DNA of 7,810 nucleotides from Clostridia bacterium. GTDB lineage: Bacteria; Bacillota_A; Clostridia; Oscillospirales; Acutalibacteraceae. Positions within the stretch are counted from its first letter, which is position 1; every line of letters begins with the position of its first letter. The translations under genes were made by a program, and so were the position numbers. The DNA lies in the NCBI GenBank assembly GCA_017423885.1, contig JAFPCJ010000101.1:1-7810 (forward strand), read 5' to 3'. Positions 1-6,665 of this stretch are shown here, piece after piece. The notes under the pieces are model-generated. The model was not told the origin of the DNA. It did not search any database and saw nothing but the letters and a program-made list of their open reading frames with translations.

Positions 1-109
1 GAGGCTGTTCATCAATATCTGCTTTAACCTCGTTATCGACGGCATTGGGTACTACTGTCTCCTTGGCGGTGTCCTGACCGTCTTTTTTTTCAAAATCGAA
101 TTCATTCAT
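1..109 (-). CDS. N-terminal fragment of an unidentified protein downstream of the two-component system
   Basis: Reading on the minus strand from the ATG at 109, 36 codons are open to the window edge, beginning MNEFDFEKKDGQDTAKE. The segment is acidic and Lys/Asp/Glu-rich, with no signal peptide or membrane helix in the visible part, so it looks like a disordered cytoplasmic N-terminal tail. I chose the ATG at 109 because a GGTGA sequence (115-119) lies 5 nt upstream. An in-frame ATG at 121 and GTG at 118 lack a ribosome binding site. The gene lies 47 nt after the histidine kinase in the same direction and is probably co-transcribed with it. A run of eight A in codons 7-9 is a possible slippage site. 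By context it could be a membrane-anchored HtrA/DegP-like serine protease, as in CssRS-type systems, whose members often have such tails before the anchor. That identity is inference only; nothing catalytic is in the window. Confidence 0.6.
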   Translation of the reverse strand, partial: MNEFDFEKKDGQDTAKETVVPNAVDNEVKADIDEQP

Positions 110-115
110 TTTTAT

Positions 116-142
116 CACCATATATGGCGCTTTTACAGCGCC
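116..142 (-). promoter_or_regulatory. Leader hairpin with an alternative fold over the ribosome binding site
   Basis: Between the histidine kinase stop and the next start, the minus strand holds a perfect 6-bp GC-rich stem (GGCGCT at 142-137 pairing with AGCGCC at 131-126) with a GTAAA loop. It has no T-run after it in the direction of transcription, so it is not an intrinsic terminator for this operon. The 3' arm can instead pair with the ribosome binding site: CGCCA (129-125) with TGGTG (120-116), a 5-bp stem including one G-U pair, with loop TATA. The core CCATATATGG (118-127) is a perfect palindrome. The two folds exclude each other, so this may be a translational control element or mRNA processing site. 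The pairing is seen in the sequence; the function is inferred. Confidence 0.35.
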
Positions 143-156
143 GTATTATTTTTTCT

Positions 157-1605
157 TTATTTTGAAAGCGGAAGTGTAACTTCAAAAACCGTTATTTCAT
201 TCTCACGACTAAAAACAGTTATCGTTCCGCCATGCGCATTAATTATTGTTTTTGCTATATGAAGACCGAGTCCCGTACTGTTTTTGTTATCCGAGCGGGA
301 TCTGTCGGTTTTGTAAAAACGTTCAAACACAAGCGGTAAGGATTCGCTTGGAATACCCTTTCCCGTATTCGAAATTCCGAAAACAAGGCGTTTTGAATCG
401 TTTTTTAAAGCAAAAGAGACCGTTCCGCCCTCATTGCAAAATTTAACAGCATTATCAACAAGATTGTAAATGACCTGATGAATAAGATCACGATCGGCAT
501 TTAGACTGATATCGGGAAGAACATCAAGACCGACTATATCAAGCGATTTTTTTTCTATCCTCTGTTCCTGACTAATTACGACCTCAAGCAACAGCTCTCG
601 GAAATCAAAGTGGTCAAGCTTCAGCATAAATTCACCCGATTCAAGCTTTGCAAGCTCGAGCATGGTCTGAACAAGTCTCGAAAGACGTTTAACCTCATTT
701 GAGACTATAGAAAGATAATACTCCTGTTTGTCCTGCTCGATAGTGCCGTCTATAATACCGTCAATAAAGCCTGCAATGGTCGTCATAGGAGTTTTCAGTT
801 CATGCGAAACATTAGCTACAAAGCTTCTACGCATACTCTCAAGCTGCGCTAAAGAATTGGTCATCTGATTAAACGATACCGCAAGCTCGCCTATTTCGTC
901 ATCACTTGTAACCGGTATACGCTTTGAAAAATCTCCCTTCGCCATTGCTTTTGCCGCAACAGACATCTGCTTCATCGGTTTTGTAAGACGGTAGGTCATC
1001 GCATAAATAGCAAAGAACATAACCGCAATAGGCGCTATTGCCGATGCAAGATAAAGCTGAACGGTAGTTTTCATCAAAGAGCGAAGCTTGGACATAGGCG
1101 CCGCCGCAATAACAACTCCGATCCTCTCGCCGCCGTAATCGATAGATTGCGCTCCGATATAATGCGGCGTTTCATAAATACCCAAGGTATCAAGTCTGTC
1201 AATAGGAGCATCATTCAATATTCTTTCTACCGTTGATGACGGCAATATAGCGCTCGAATGCTGACACGCGCGGTTCTTGCCCCATTCATCACAGCTACAC
1301 CCTCTGATCACGCCTTCTTTATCAGCTATAAATACATCAAAATCAGACACATAGCCTATATTGTGTGTTGTGTTATAAAGCCCGTCGGCATAATCAGAAG
1401 CGATGGTTTTATCTGCATTATATTCTCCTATTGCAGAGGTTGTATAGTCTGCTACAGCCTTGCACGCTTTAGAGAGTGACTCATAGTTTTCCTGCGCCAT
1501 GTGGTTATTGAAAACTATGGTAAGTATCAGCATCATAATAGTAAGGCTTAAGAGAATAATAACAGAGGTTGTAAAAAAGAATTTTTTAAAAAGCTTTAAT
1601 CGCAT
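157..1605 (-). CDS. Membrane sensor histidine kinase (HAMP, HisKA, HATPase_c)
   Basis: This 482-residue protein autophosphorylates on a histidine in response to an extracytoplasmic signal and passes the phosphate to the regulator encoded just upstream. A membrane helix lies at about residues 11-32, an extracytoplasmic sensor at about 34-180, a second helix at about 183-204, and a HAMP linker at about 205-258. The H-box is FVANVSHELKTP with phospho-accepting His268. The ATP-binding domain shows the N-box NLVDNAVKF (Asn385), a G1-like GKGIP (415-419), an F-box around FERFYK (427-432) and the G2 box STGLGL (443-448), so all kinase motifs look intact. The sensor has a PAS/Cache-like strand pattern (DVFIADKEGVI) followed by a Cys/His cluster (C103, C105, C114, H116). 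The ATG directly follows the regulator's TAA; its Shine-Dalgarno GAGGT (1613-1617) lies inside the regulator's last codons at 7-nt spacing, which suggests translational coupling. It resembles PhoR/WalK/CssS-type kinases; the ligand is unknown. Confidence 0.95.
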   Translation of the reverse strand: MRLKLFKKFFFTTSVIILLSLTIMMLILTIVFNNHMAQENYESLSKACKAVADYTTSAIGEYNADKTIASDYADGLYNTTHNIGYVSDFDVFIADKEGVIRGCSCDEWGKNRACQHSSAILPSSTVERILNDAPIDRLDTLGIYETPHYIGAQSIDYGGERIGVVIAAAPMSKLRSLMKTTVQLYLASAIAPIAVMFFAIYAMTYRLTKPMKQMSVAAKAMAKGDFSKRIPVTSDDEIGELAVSFNQMTNSLAQLESMRRSFVANVSHELKTPMTTIAGFIDGIIDGTIEQDKQEYYLSIVSNEVKRLSRLVQTMLELAKLESGEFMLKLDHFDFRELLLEVVISQEQRIEKKSLDIVGLDVLPDISLNADRDLIHQVIYNLVDNAVKFCNEGGTVSFALKNDSKRLVFGISNTGKGIPSESLPLVFERFYKTDRSRSDNKNSTGLGLHIAKTIINAHGGTITVFSRENEITVFEVTLPLSK

Positions 1606-2295
1606 TTATTTGACCTCGAATTTATATCCGACGCCCCAAACAGTCTTAAGCGACCAGCTTTCAGATACATTTTCAAGCTTTTCGCGCAAACGCTTTACAT
1701 GAACGTCAACTGTACGCGAATCGCCGTAATAATCAAATCCCCATACCTCGTCAAGAAGCTGATCGCGCGTATAAACGCGGTTAGGATTGCTTGCCAGATG
1801 ATATACAAGCTCAAGCTCTTTGGGCGGTGTATCGATCCTTACGCCATCAACTATCAGCTCATAATTCGTAAGGTTGATGCAAAGCTTATCAAAACGCACC
1901 TCTTTGATCTTTGAGTTCTTATCGCCCTCACCGCTTCTGCGAAGGACCGCCTTTATGCGCGCTATGACCTCTTTGGCATCAAAGGGTTTGCTCACATAAT
2001 CATCAGCACCAAGTTCTAAACCGAGTATCTTGTCAAAGGTCTCGCCCTTTGCGGTCAGCATGATTATAGGCGTATCACTCGTCTTTCTTATCTCGCGACA
2101 AACCTGCCAGCCATCCAGCTTCGGCAGCATGATGTCAAGCAAAATAAGGTCAGGCGAATAACGCGTAGCAAACTGCACGGCCTGTTCACCGTCGGTAGCG
2201 ACTACGGTATCAAAACCGTCCTTTTCAAGGTAAAGTCGCAACAATTCGCATATATTTTCATCATCATCAACTATCAGTATCTTCTGGTGATTCAT
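1606..2295 (-). CDS. OmpR/PhoB-family DNA-binding response regulator
   Basis: A 229-residue cytoplasmic transcription factor, partner of the histidine kinase that follows it. The receiver domain covers about residues 5-118: acidic pocket D10/D11, phospho-acceptor Asp54 in LILLDIMLPKLDGW, Thr81 in MLTAKG, and Lys103 in VSKPF. A winged helix-turn-helix domain covers about 133-228, with the PPKELELVYHLASNP, YTRDQLLDEVWG and RTVDVHVKRLREKLE segments typical of the PhoB class and a terminal hairpin GVGYKF. I start the gene at the ATG at 2295 because a strong GGGGAGG (2303-2309) lies 7 nt upstream. A longer reading from an ATG at 2325 would add ten residues and translate through that Shine-Dalgarno sequence. 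It is the first gene of its operon, after a 115-nt AT-rich gap holding a candidate promoter. Its target genes cannot be read from the sequence, though autoregulation and control of the downstream gene are common for this family. Confidence 0.96.
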   Translation of the reverse strand: MNHQKILIVDDDENICELLRLYLEKDGFDTVVATDGEQAVQFATRYSPDLILLDIMLPKLDGWQVCREIRKTSDTPIIMLTAKGETFDKILGLELGADDYVSKPFDAKEVIARIKAVLRRSGEGDKNSKIKEVRFDKLCINLTNYELIVDGVRIDTPPKELELVYHLASNPNRVYTRDQLLDEVWGFDYYGDSRTVDVHVKRLREKLENVSESWSLKTVWGVGYKFEVK

Positions 2296-2302
2296 AGGAA
2301 AA

Positions 2303-2309
2303 CCTCCCC
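2303..2309 (-). promoter_or_regulatory. Shine-Dalgarno site that fixes the response regulator start
   Basis: GGGGAGG on the minus strand, followed by 7 nt (TTTTCCT) and ATG. It is the strongest ribosome binding site in the window. It places the start at 2295 (MNHQKILIVDD) rather than at the in-frame ATG at 2325. Confidence 0.85.
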
Positions 2310-2360
2310 ATGTATTTTTTATCATTATAATATCTTATTTTTATTACAAAAATATGAATA

Positions 2361-2389
2361 ATTATAACCGAATTGTAAACTCCAAGCAA
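2361..2389 (-). promoter_or_regulatory. Candidate sigma-A promoter of the two-component operon
   Basis: On the minus strand, TTGCTT (2389-2384) is separated by 17 nt from a perfect TATAAT (2366-2361). Transcription would start roughly 50-60 nt before the response regulator ATG. The -10 box is consensus and the spacing is ideal, but the -35 box matches only its TTG. A second perfect TATAAT lies at 2329-2324 but has no acceptable -35 at normal spacing. In an AT-rich spacer such matches arise by chance, so confidence is moderate. Confidence 0.45.
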
Positions 2390-2410
2390 ACAGACCGTAA
2401 AAATGTCTCA

Positions 2411-4663
2411 TTATGTCGGAATTACGGTATAAATTCCAGATGCCAACGGCTTTTGGGTCTCGCCGTCATCAAAAGCATATCCGTCAGGCAAAATAATGCT
2501 ACCCTTCATAACCTTGGGAACCGATATTTTAAGCTCGATATTTTTACCCTTACGCATCCACTCCGACTGTATCTCTCCGTCAGGTGCGCAATGGCTTGCC
2601 TTTGCGAATTCAAGTTTACTTACAAAGCAGGGCGAAATATCAAGAGTCTGAACGTCCTTTGCGGTAGGATTAAAGCGTATACCGCCAAGATAACGATAAA
2701 ACCATGCAGAGATATCTCCCCAGAAATGGTGGTTAAGCGAGTTGAGACGAGCTCCCTCGGGTCTGAAATCCTCAAACAGAGTTGTGGCACCCCTTTGTAC
2801 CAAATCGCCGTATGAAGGATAATCGGGACGGGTTATCATATTGTAAGCCAAATCAGCATATCCGTTTTCGGCAAGCAGGCGGAATATTACTCTTCCGCCC
2901 AAGACACCTACATTAAGATGACCGTCATCCTTGTCAATTAGCTCTAAAAGATGTTCGAGCGCGCCTGCCTTTTCTTTTTCGGTAAACATACCGTAGTAGA
3001 TAGCCATTGCCTGAGCCGACTGCGTATCGCCCTTTACGGTAAGCGACTCATGGTCGATAAGATGGGTACGAATGGCATTGGTAACTCTTGCCGCCAAGGC
3101 ATCCGCATACTGCTTTTGGGCAGGTAAAGCCAAAACATCATAGAAGAATGAGGCTTTTCGGGCAATATCCACCGTAAGAATAGAGTCGGTCACCACAAGC
3201 GGAGTCTCATAGTCACCCGAATTTCTTCCCGGCTGACACCAATCCCCCAAGCCTATTTCAATAAGGTCGTTTTCATCAAGGCGCGAGTAGATATAGGTAA
3301 GATAACGCATAAGCGGAACGCTTAATTGCTCGAGCACCTTTTTATCGCCGCGATACATATAAATATAATAGGGCAAATAAACGATTACGTTATCCCAAGC
3401 AGGACCGTTACCCCAATCATAACCCCAAGTACCTGTAGGAATGATACCCGGAAGCTGACCGTTAGGCTTCATTGCCTTATAAATATTAAGCAGCCACTCG
3501 CTGTAGCTTTTTTCGGGAGTGTAATTAAGCAGTAGTTGCTCTGCAGAAAGTGCCGCATCGGCAGTCCAGCCGTTTTTCTCGCGTTGCGGACAATCGGTCG
3601 GGAAATAATGGAAATTGGAAATATCCGAGCGCAAGGTCATATCCTGAAGACGGTTTACAACATTATCACTGCAGGAAAAATCACCTATACGCTTAATATC
3701 GGAGCTAATGAGCAAATAAGTCAAAAGCTCCTCTGTAGCCTGCTCGGGTGTAACGCCTGTTACGTAAACATAACGGAAGCCGTGATAGGTAAATCTCGGA
3801 ACATGTACCTCTGTTTTGTTTCCGCGGCAAATATATTCATCCTCTTGATAGCGCTCATCGGGATGATCGTCAAAGCGGATATTTTTATTATACGGCTTAC
3901 CGTCCATAAGCGTCTCAAAATAAACCGTTAGTATCTTCTGCCCCGACTTTCCGTTTATTTTAAGACGGCAAAGTCCTGCGTTATTTTCTCCGAAATCATA
4001 GATATATCCGCCGTCATACTCGGTTATAGAAACGGCTTTAAGCTCGTTTCTGATAACTATCGGCTCAACCTCGCAAAGTCTTGCTTCGCCGCGCGGAGAC
4101 TTAATCTTTATAGCGTTTTTCCATGCGCTGTCGTCAAAATCTGCGGTGTCCCAACCGTCCTGCTCGAGTCTTGCGTCATAATATTCTCCGAAATGGAAAT
4201 CATTGAAAATTATGGGAGAATCACTGACAAGAGTATTCTCATCCGACAAAACAGTATCTGTGCTGCCGTCCTCATAGCAGACAGTAAGCTCAAAGCTTAC
4301 CGCAGGCGCACTTCTCCAAGGAAGTTCAGTAAATTCCCATGTTTCGGTAATAGAATTTTGTATTCCGTTGCCGAGAATAACGCCAATGGTATTCTTGCCC
4401 TCTTTAAGCAGACCCGTAGTCTCGTAGCGGTCAAAATAAACATAGTGGTCAGGATTACTGCGATAAGGCGCCATCTCACCCTTGGTAAAATTTTCGCCGT
4501 TGATATGAACCTCATAATAACCGAGAGAGCCGATGGTAAGATGAGCGGACACTACGCCCTTACGCACCTCAAAGGTGCGACGGAAAAGCGGCTGTGGTAT
4601 AAAACGCTCTTTGGTGTTGTATTCCCATCGGGCACATATAAAGCTACTTGCAGGCAGATTCAT
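2411..4663 (-). CDS. Alpha-L-rhamnosidase-like glycoside hydrolase, family GH78
   Basis: A 750-residue enzyme expected to release terminal alpha-L-rhamnose from glycosides or oligosaccharides. The N-terminal beta-sandwich (about 20-200) contains PLFRRTFEV, YYEVHINGE and a VILGNG segment typical of GH78 N-domains. A second beta domain (about 205-320) carries YDFGENNAG and TYHGFRYVYV. The (alpha/alpha)6 catalytic barrel spans about 330-665, with the signature TDCPQREKNGW (356-366; Asp357, Glu362 as probable general acid), GATTLFEDF (Glu631, candidate base) and NSLNHHFWGDISAWFYRYLGG (641-660). A C-terminal beta-sandwich runs to the end. No signal peptide or membrane anchor is seen, so it probably acts in the cytoplasm on imported substrates. 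It is short for the family but has all core domains. Its Shine-Dalgarno AAGGAG (4675-4680) overlaps the stop codon of the M18 peptidase gene, at a rather long 11-nt spacing; the intergenic gap is 15 nt, so it is likely the last gene of that operon. Exact specificity is uncertain. Confidence 0.92.
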   Translation of the reverse strand: MNLPASSFICARWEYNTKERFIPQPLFRRTFEVRKGVVSAHLTIGSLGYYEVHINGENFTKGEMAPYRSNPDHYVYFDRYETTGLLKEGKNTIGVILGNGIQNSITETWEFTELPWRSAPAVSFELTVCYEDGSTDTVLSDENTLVSDSPIIFNDFHFGEYYDARLEQDGWDTADFDDSAWKNAIKIKSPRGEARLCEVEPIVIRNELKAVSITEYDGGYIYDFGENNAGLCRLKINGKSGQKILTVYFETLMDGKPYNKNIRFDDHPDERYQEDEYICRGNKTEVHVPRFTYHGFRYVYVTGVTPEQATEELLTYLLISSDIKRIGDFSCSDNVVNRLQDMTLRSDISNFHYFPTDCPQREKNGWTADAALSAEQLLLNYTPEKSYSEWLLNIYKAMKPNGQLPGIIPTGTWGYDWGNGPAWDNVIVYLPYYIYMYRGDKKVLEQLSVPLMRYLTYIYSRLDENDLIEIGLGDWCQPGRNSGDYETPLVVTDSILTVDIARKASFFYDVLALPAQKQYADALAARVTNAIRTHLIDHESLTVKGDTQSAQAMAIYYGMFTEKEKAGALEHLLELIDKDDGHLNVGVLGGRVIFRLLAENGYADLAYNMITRPDYPSYGDLVQRGATTLFEDFRPEGARLNSLNHHFWGDISAWFYRYLGGIRFNPTAKDVQTLDISPCFVSKLEFAKASHCAPDGEIQSEWMRKGKNIELKISVPKVMKGSIILPDGYAFDDGETQKPLASGIYTVIPT

Positions 4664-4678
4664 AAAAATGACAGCTCC

Positions 4679-6079
4679 TTATTTCATAAACTCATACATT
4701 GTACGATAACACATATAAACATCAAGCTTTGACGTGGTCTCAAAGGGTGCATGCATTGAAAGCACGGGAACACCGAGGTCGATTACATCTACGCCGAGAT
4801 TTGCAATATACATTGCAACCGTACCGCCGCCGCCTGCATCTACCTTTCCAAGCTCACCGCTCTGCCATATTATACCTGCTTTATCGAGCATATTGCGAAC
4901 AAAAGCAAAGTACTCTGCAGATGCATCCGAAGTGCCTGATTTTCCGCGAGCACCTGTATATTTTGTTACAACTACACCGTAGTTTACAAAGGAGGCATTA
5001 CGGCGCTCGAACGGCTCCTGGAAGGTGGGATCCATTGCGGCATTTACATCAGCAGAAAGGCATTTGGAGTTACGAAGTGCAACGCTTCCTCTTCCACCCT
5101 GCATAAATGCAAGATCATCAACGATATAACGCAAGAAATCAGATTCAAGACCTGTATTTCCGCAAGAGCCTATCTCCTCCTTATCGGCAAGGATGGCAAT
5201 AGCGGTCTTCTCAGGCTTTTCAACCTCAAAAATAGCTGTAAGAGCAGGATATGCACATACGCGGTCATCCTGACCGTATGCGCCAATAAGCGAACGGTCA
5301 AAGCCAATATCGCATGCCTTAACAGCAGGCACAAGCTCAAGTTCTGCAGAAAGGAAATCCTGCTCACAGATGCCGTATTTTTCATTCAAAAGCTTTAAAA
5401 TATTAAGCTTAACAAGCTCGCTTCCCTTGTCATCCTTGAAGGGATGGCTTCCGATAAGAACATTCAACTCTTCACCGCGGATGCCGTCCGAAAGAGTGCG
5501 CTTGGACTGTTCCTGAGCAAGATGCGGAAGAAGATCGTTTACTACAAACTTTGGCTCATCGTCCTTTTCACCAATCGATACCTCAACAACACTTCCATCC
5601 TTTTTAGCAAAAACGCCATGGAGAGCAAGCGGAACGGTAGGCCATTGATACTTGCGGATGCCGCCGTAATAGTGAGTCTTGAAAAGGGCAAGCTCTAATT
5701 CCTCATAAAGCGGATTTGGCTTAAGGTCAAGACGCGGAGAGTCAATATGAGCGGCTGTAATATTTACACCCTTCTCAACCGGATCACTTCCAACTACGAT
5801 AAAAGCGACAGATTTACCGCGATTGTTTACGTATACGCGGTCACCGCACTCATACTTCTTGCCCTGCTCAAACTCAACAAAGCCCTTTGCCTTTGCCATT
5901 TCAACAGACACTTTAACAGCCTCACGCTCGGTCTTTGCAAGATCGAGATATTTCATATATCCGCTGCAATATTTATCAGCCTCGCATAAAGTTTCCTCGC
6001 TTGCAGTGAGTCTACCGTTTTTGCGGTCATAAAAAAGCTCCTCGCGAATTTTTGCCGCCATAGATTTTTCTTCAGACAT
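4679..6079 (-). CDS. M18-family metallo-aminopeptidase
   Basis: A 466-residue cytoplasmic peptidase that removes N-terminal amino acids from peptides. M18 members are usually dinuclear-metal enzymes assembled into tetrahedral dodecamers and often prefer acidic or neutral N-terminal residues. Likely metal and catalytic residues are all present: His111 in TAAHIDSPRLDLKP, Asp271 in GQDDRV, Glu301/Glu302 in ADKEEIGS, Asp345 in SADVNAAMDP and His443 in SMHAPFE. The sequence style (LFKTHYYGGIRKYQWP) fits the bacterial 'aminopeptidase 1' branch rather than the DapD-like or yeast Ape1 branches. I start at the ATG at 6079 because GGAGGT (6087-6092) lies exactly 7 nt upstream; a start five codons earlier would place the Shine-Dalgarno sequence inside the gene. 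With this start the gene overlaps coaE by 8 nt (ATGTCTGA), indicating coupled translation. No signal peptide is present. Physiological substrates cannot be read from the sequence. Confidence 0.94.
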   Translation of the reverse strand: MSEEKSMAAKIREELFYDRKNGRLTASEETLCEADKYCSGYMKYLDLAKTEREAVKVSVEMAKAKGFVEFEQGKKYECGDRVYVNNRGKSVAFIVVGSDPVEKGVNITAAHIDSPRLDLKPNPLYEELELALFKTHYYGGIRKYQWPTVPLALHGVFAKKDGSVVEVSIGEKDDEPKFVVNDLLPHLAQEQSKRTLSDGIRGEELNVLIGSHPFKDDKGSELVKLNILKLLNEKYGICEQDFLSAELELVPAVKACDIGFDRSLIGAYGQDDRVCAYPALTAIFEVEKPEKTAIAILADKEEIGSCGNTGLESDFLRYIVDDLAFMQGGRGSVALRNSKCLSADVNAAMDPTFQEPFERRNASFVNYGVVVTKYTGARGKSGTSDASAEYFAFVRNMLDKAGIIWQSGELGKVDAGGGGTVAMYIANLGVDVIDLGVPVLSMHAPFETTSKLDVYMCYRTMYEFMK

Positions 6080-6665
6080 TTGTTTTACCTCCATAAATTA
6101 CTTTGAACAGTCCCGCAATTTCAAATTCGAAAATATTAGAACCGTCATTATTATAAATTATATGATCCGACCGTTCGATATAAAATTTATCGTTCTTGCC
6201 GGCATTCATACGCTGTAGCGCCTCATCCGAAGTCAGGCTGTCACGCTCCATTATGCGACCGAGTCGCTTTGCAGGATCGGACAAAACCGCAACTGTCTTA
6301 TCGCAGATGCTGTCAAGTCCGCTTTCAAAAAGCGTTGGTGCATCAAGCAAAATATGCTCTGCATCAAGCTGACTTCTTACAAGCTCTGAAATATGAGGCA
6401 GTAAAGTTTTATTTAAAAGTTCGGTATTTTCCCGACTCGAAAAAGCCTTTTTAGCCATTGCCTTGCGGTCAAGACTGCCGTCGCTTGCCAAAATATCCGA
6501 ACCGAAAGCGCTGACAAGAGCTTTTAATCCCTCACTGCCGCTCTCAACGGCCTTTCTTGCAAGCTTATCGCAATCAATGACCTTTATTCCCATTTTTTCC
6601 GCTACCGCAGCGGCTGTGCTTTTTCCCGAGCCGGTAGGACCTGTAAGACCGACTAAAATGCTCAT
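6072..6665 (-). CDS. coaE: Dephospho-CoA kinase
   Basis: A 197-residue cytoplasmic P-loop kinase catalysing the last step of coenzyme A synthesis: ATP-dependent phosphorylation of the 3'-hydroxyl of dephospho-CoA. The N-terminus MSILVGLTGPTGSGKST holds the Walker A loop (residues 9-17; the family more often has GGIGSGKS). It is followed by the substrate-binding VIDCDKLAR (29-37), the core strand HILLDAPTLFESG (104-116), the lid region VAVLSDPAKRLGRIMERD and a C-terminal FYIERSDHIIYNN typical of clostridial CoaE. Length is normal for the family. The start codon overlaps the stop of tsaC by one base (TAATG), with a GAGGGA sequence (6677-6682) 11 nt upstream. The 3' end overlaps the M18 peptidase gene by 8 nt and contains that gene's ribosome binding site. 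Confidence 0.95.
   Translation of the reverse strand: MSILVGLTGPTGSGKSTAAAVAEKMGIKVIDCDKLARKAVESGSEGLKALVSAFGSDILASDGSLDRKAMAKKAFSSRENTELLNKTLLPHISELVRSQLDAEHILLDAPTLFESGLDSICDKTVAVLSDPAKRLGRIMERDSLTSDEALQRMNAGKNDKFYIERSDHIIYNNDGSNIFEFEIAGLFKVIYGGKTNV

Noticed and set aside
123..156. Hairpin followed by a T-rich stretch on the plus strand, as an intrinsic terminator
   Set aside because: It has terminator-like form only for plus-strand transcription, and no plus-strand gene leads into it. On the coding minus strand no T-run follows the stem.
2296..2325. Earlier in-frame ATG for the response regulator (MIKNTWGGFP extension)
   Set aside because: It would translate through the GGGGAGG ribosome binding site and add residues absent from typical receiver domains. 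The ATG at 2295 has ideal spacing.
2394..2428. Inverted repeat ACCGTAA/TTACGGT around the rhamnosidase stop codon, as a terminator
   Set aside because: The stem is only 7 bp with a 21-nt loop, and no T-run follows on the minus strand. A repeat of this size can occur by chance.
2354..2815. A 153-codon plus-strand open frame starting in the intergenic spacer
   Set aside because: Most of it is antisense to the rhamnosidase gene, and the Cys-rich product resembles no family I know. No Shine-Dalgarno sequence precedes it.
4193..4732. A 179-codon plus-strand open frame opposite the rhamnosidase gene
   Set aside because: It lies antisense to a strongly supported GH78 gene and its product has no recognisable motif. 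Its composition fits a reverse-frame shadow.
4699..5106. A 135-codon plus-strand open frame rich in Arg, His and Leu
   Set aside because: It is antisense to the conserved C-terminal part of the M18 peptidase gene. The biased composition reflects the opposite strand's codons.
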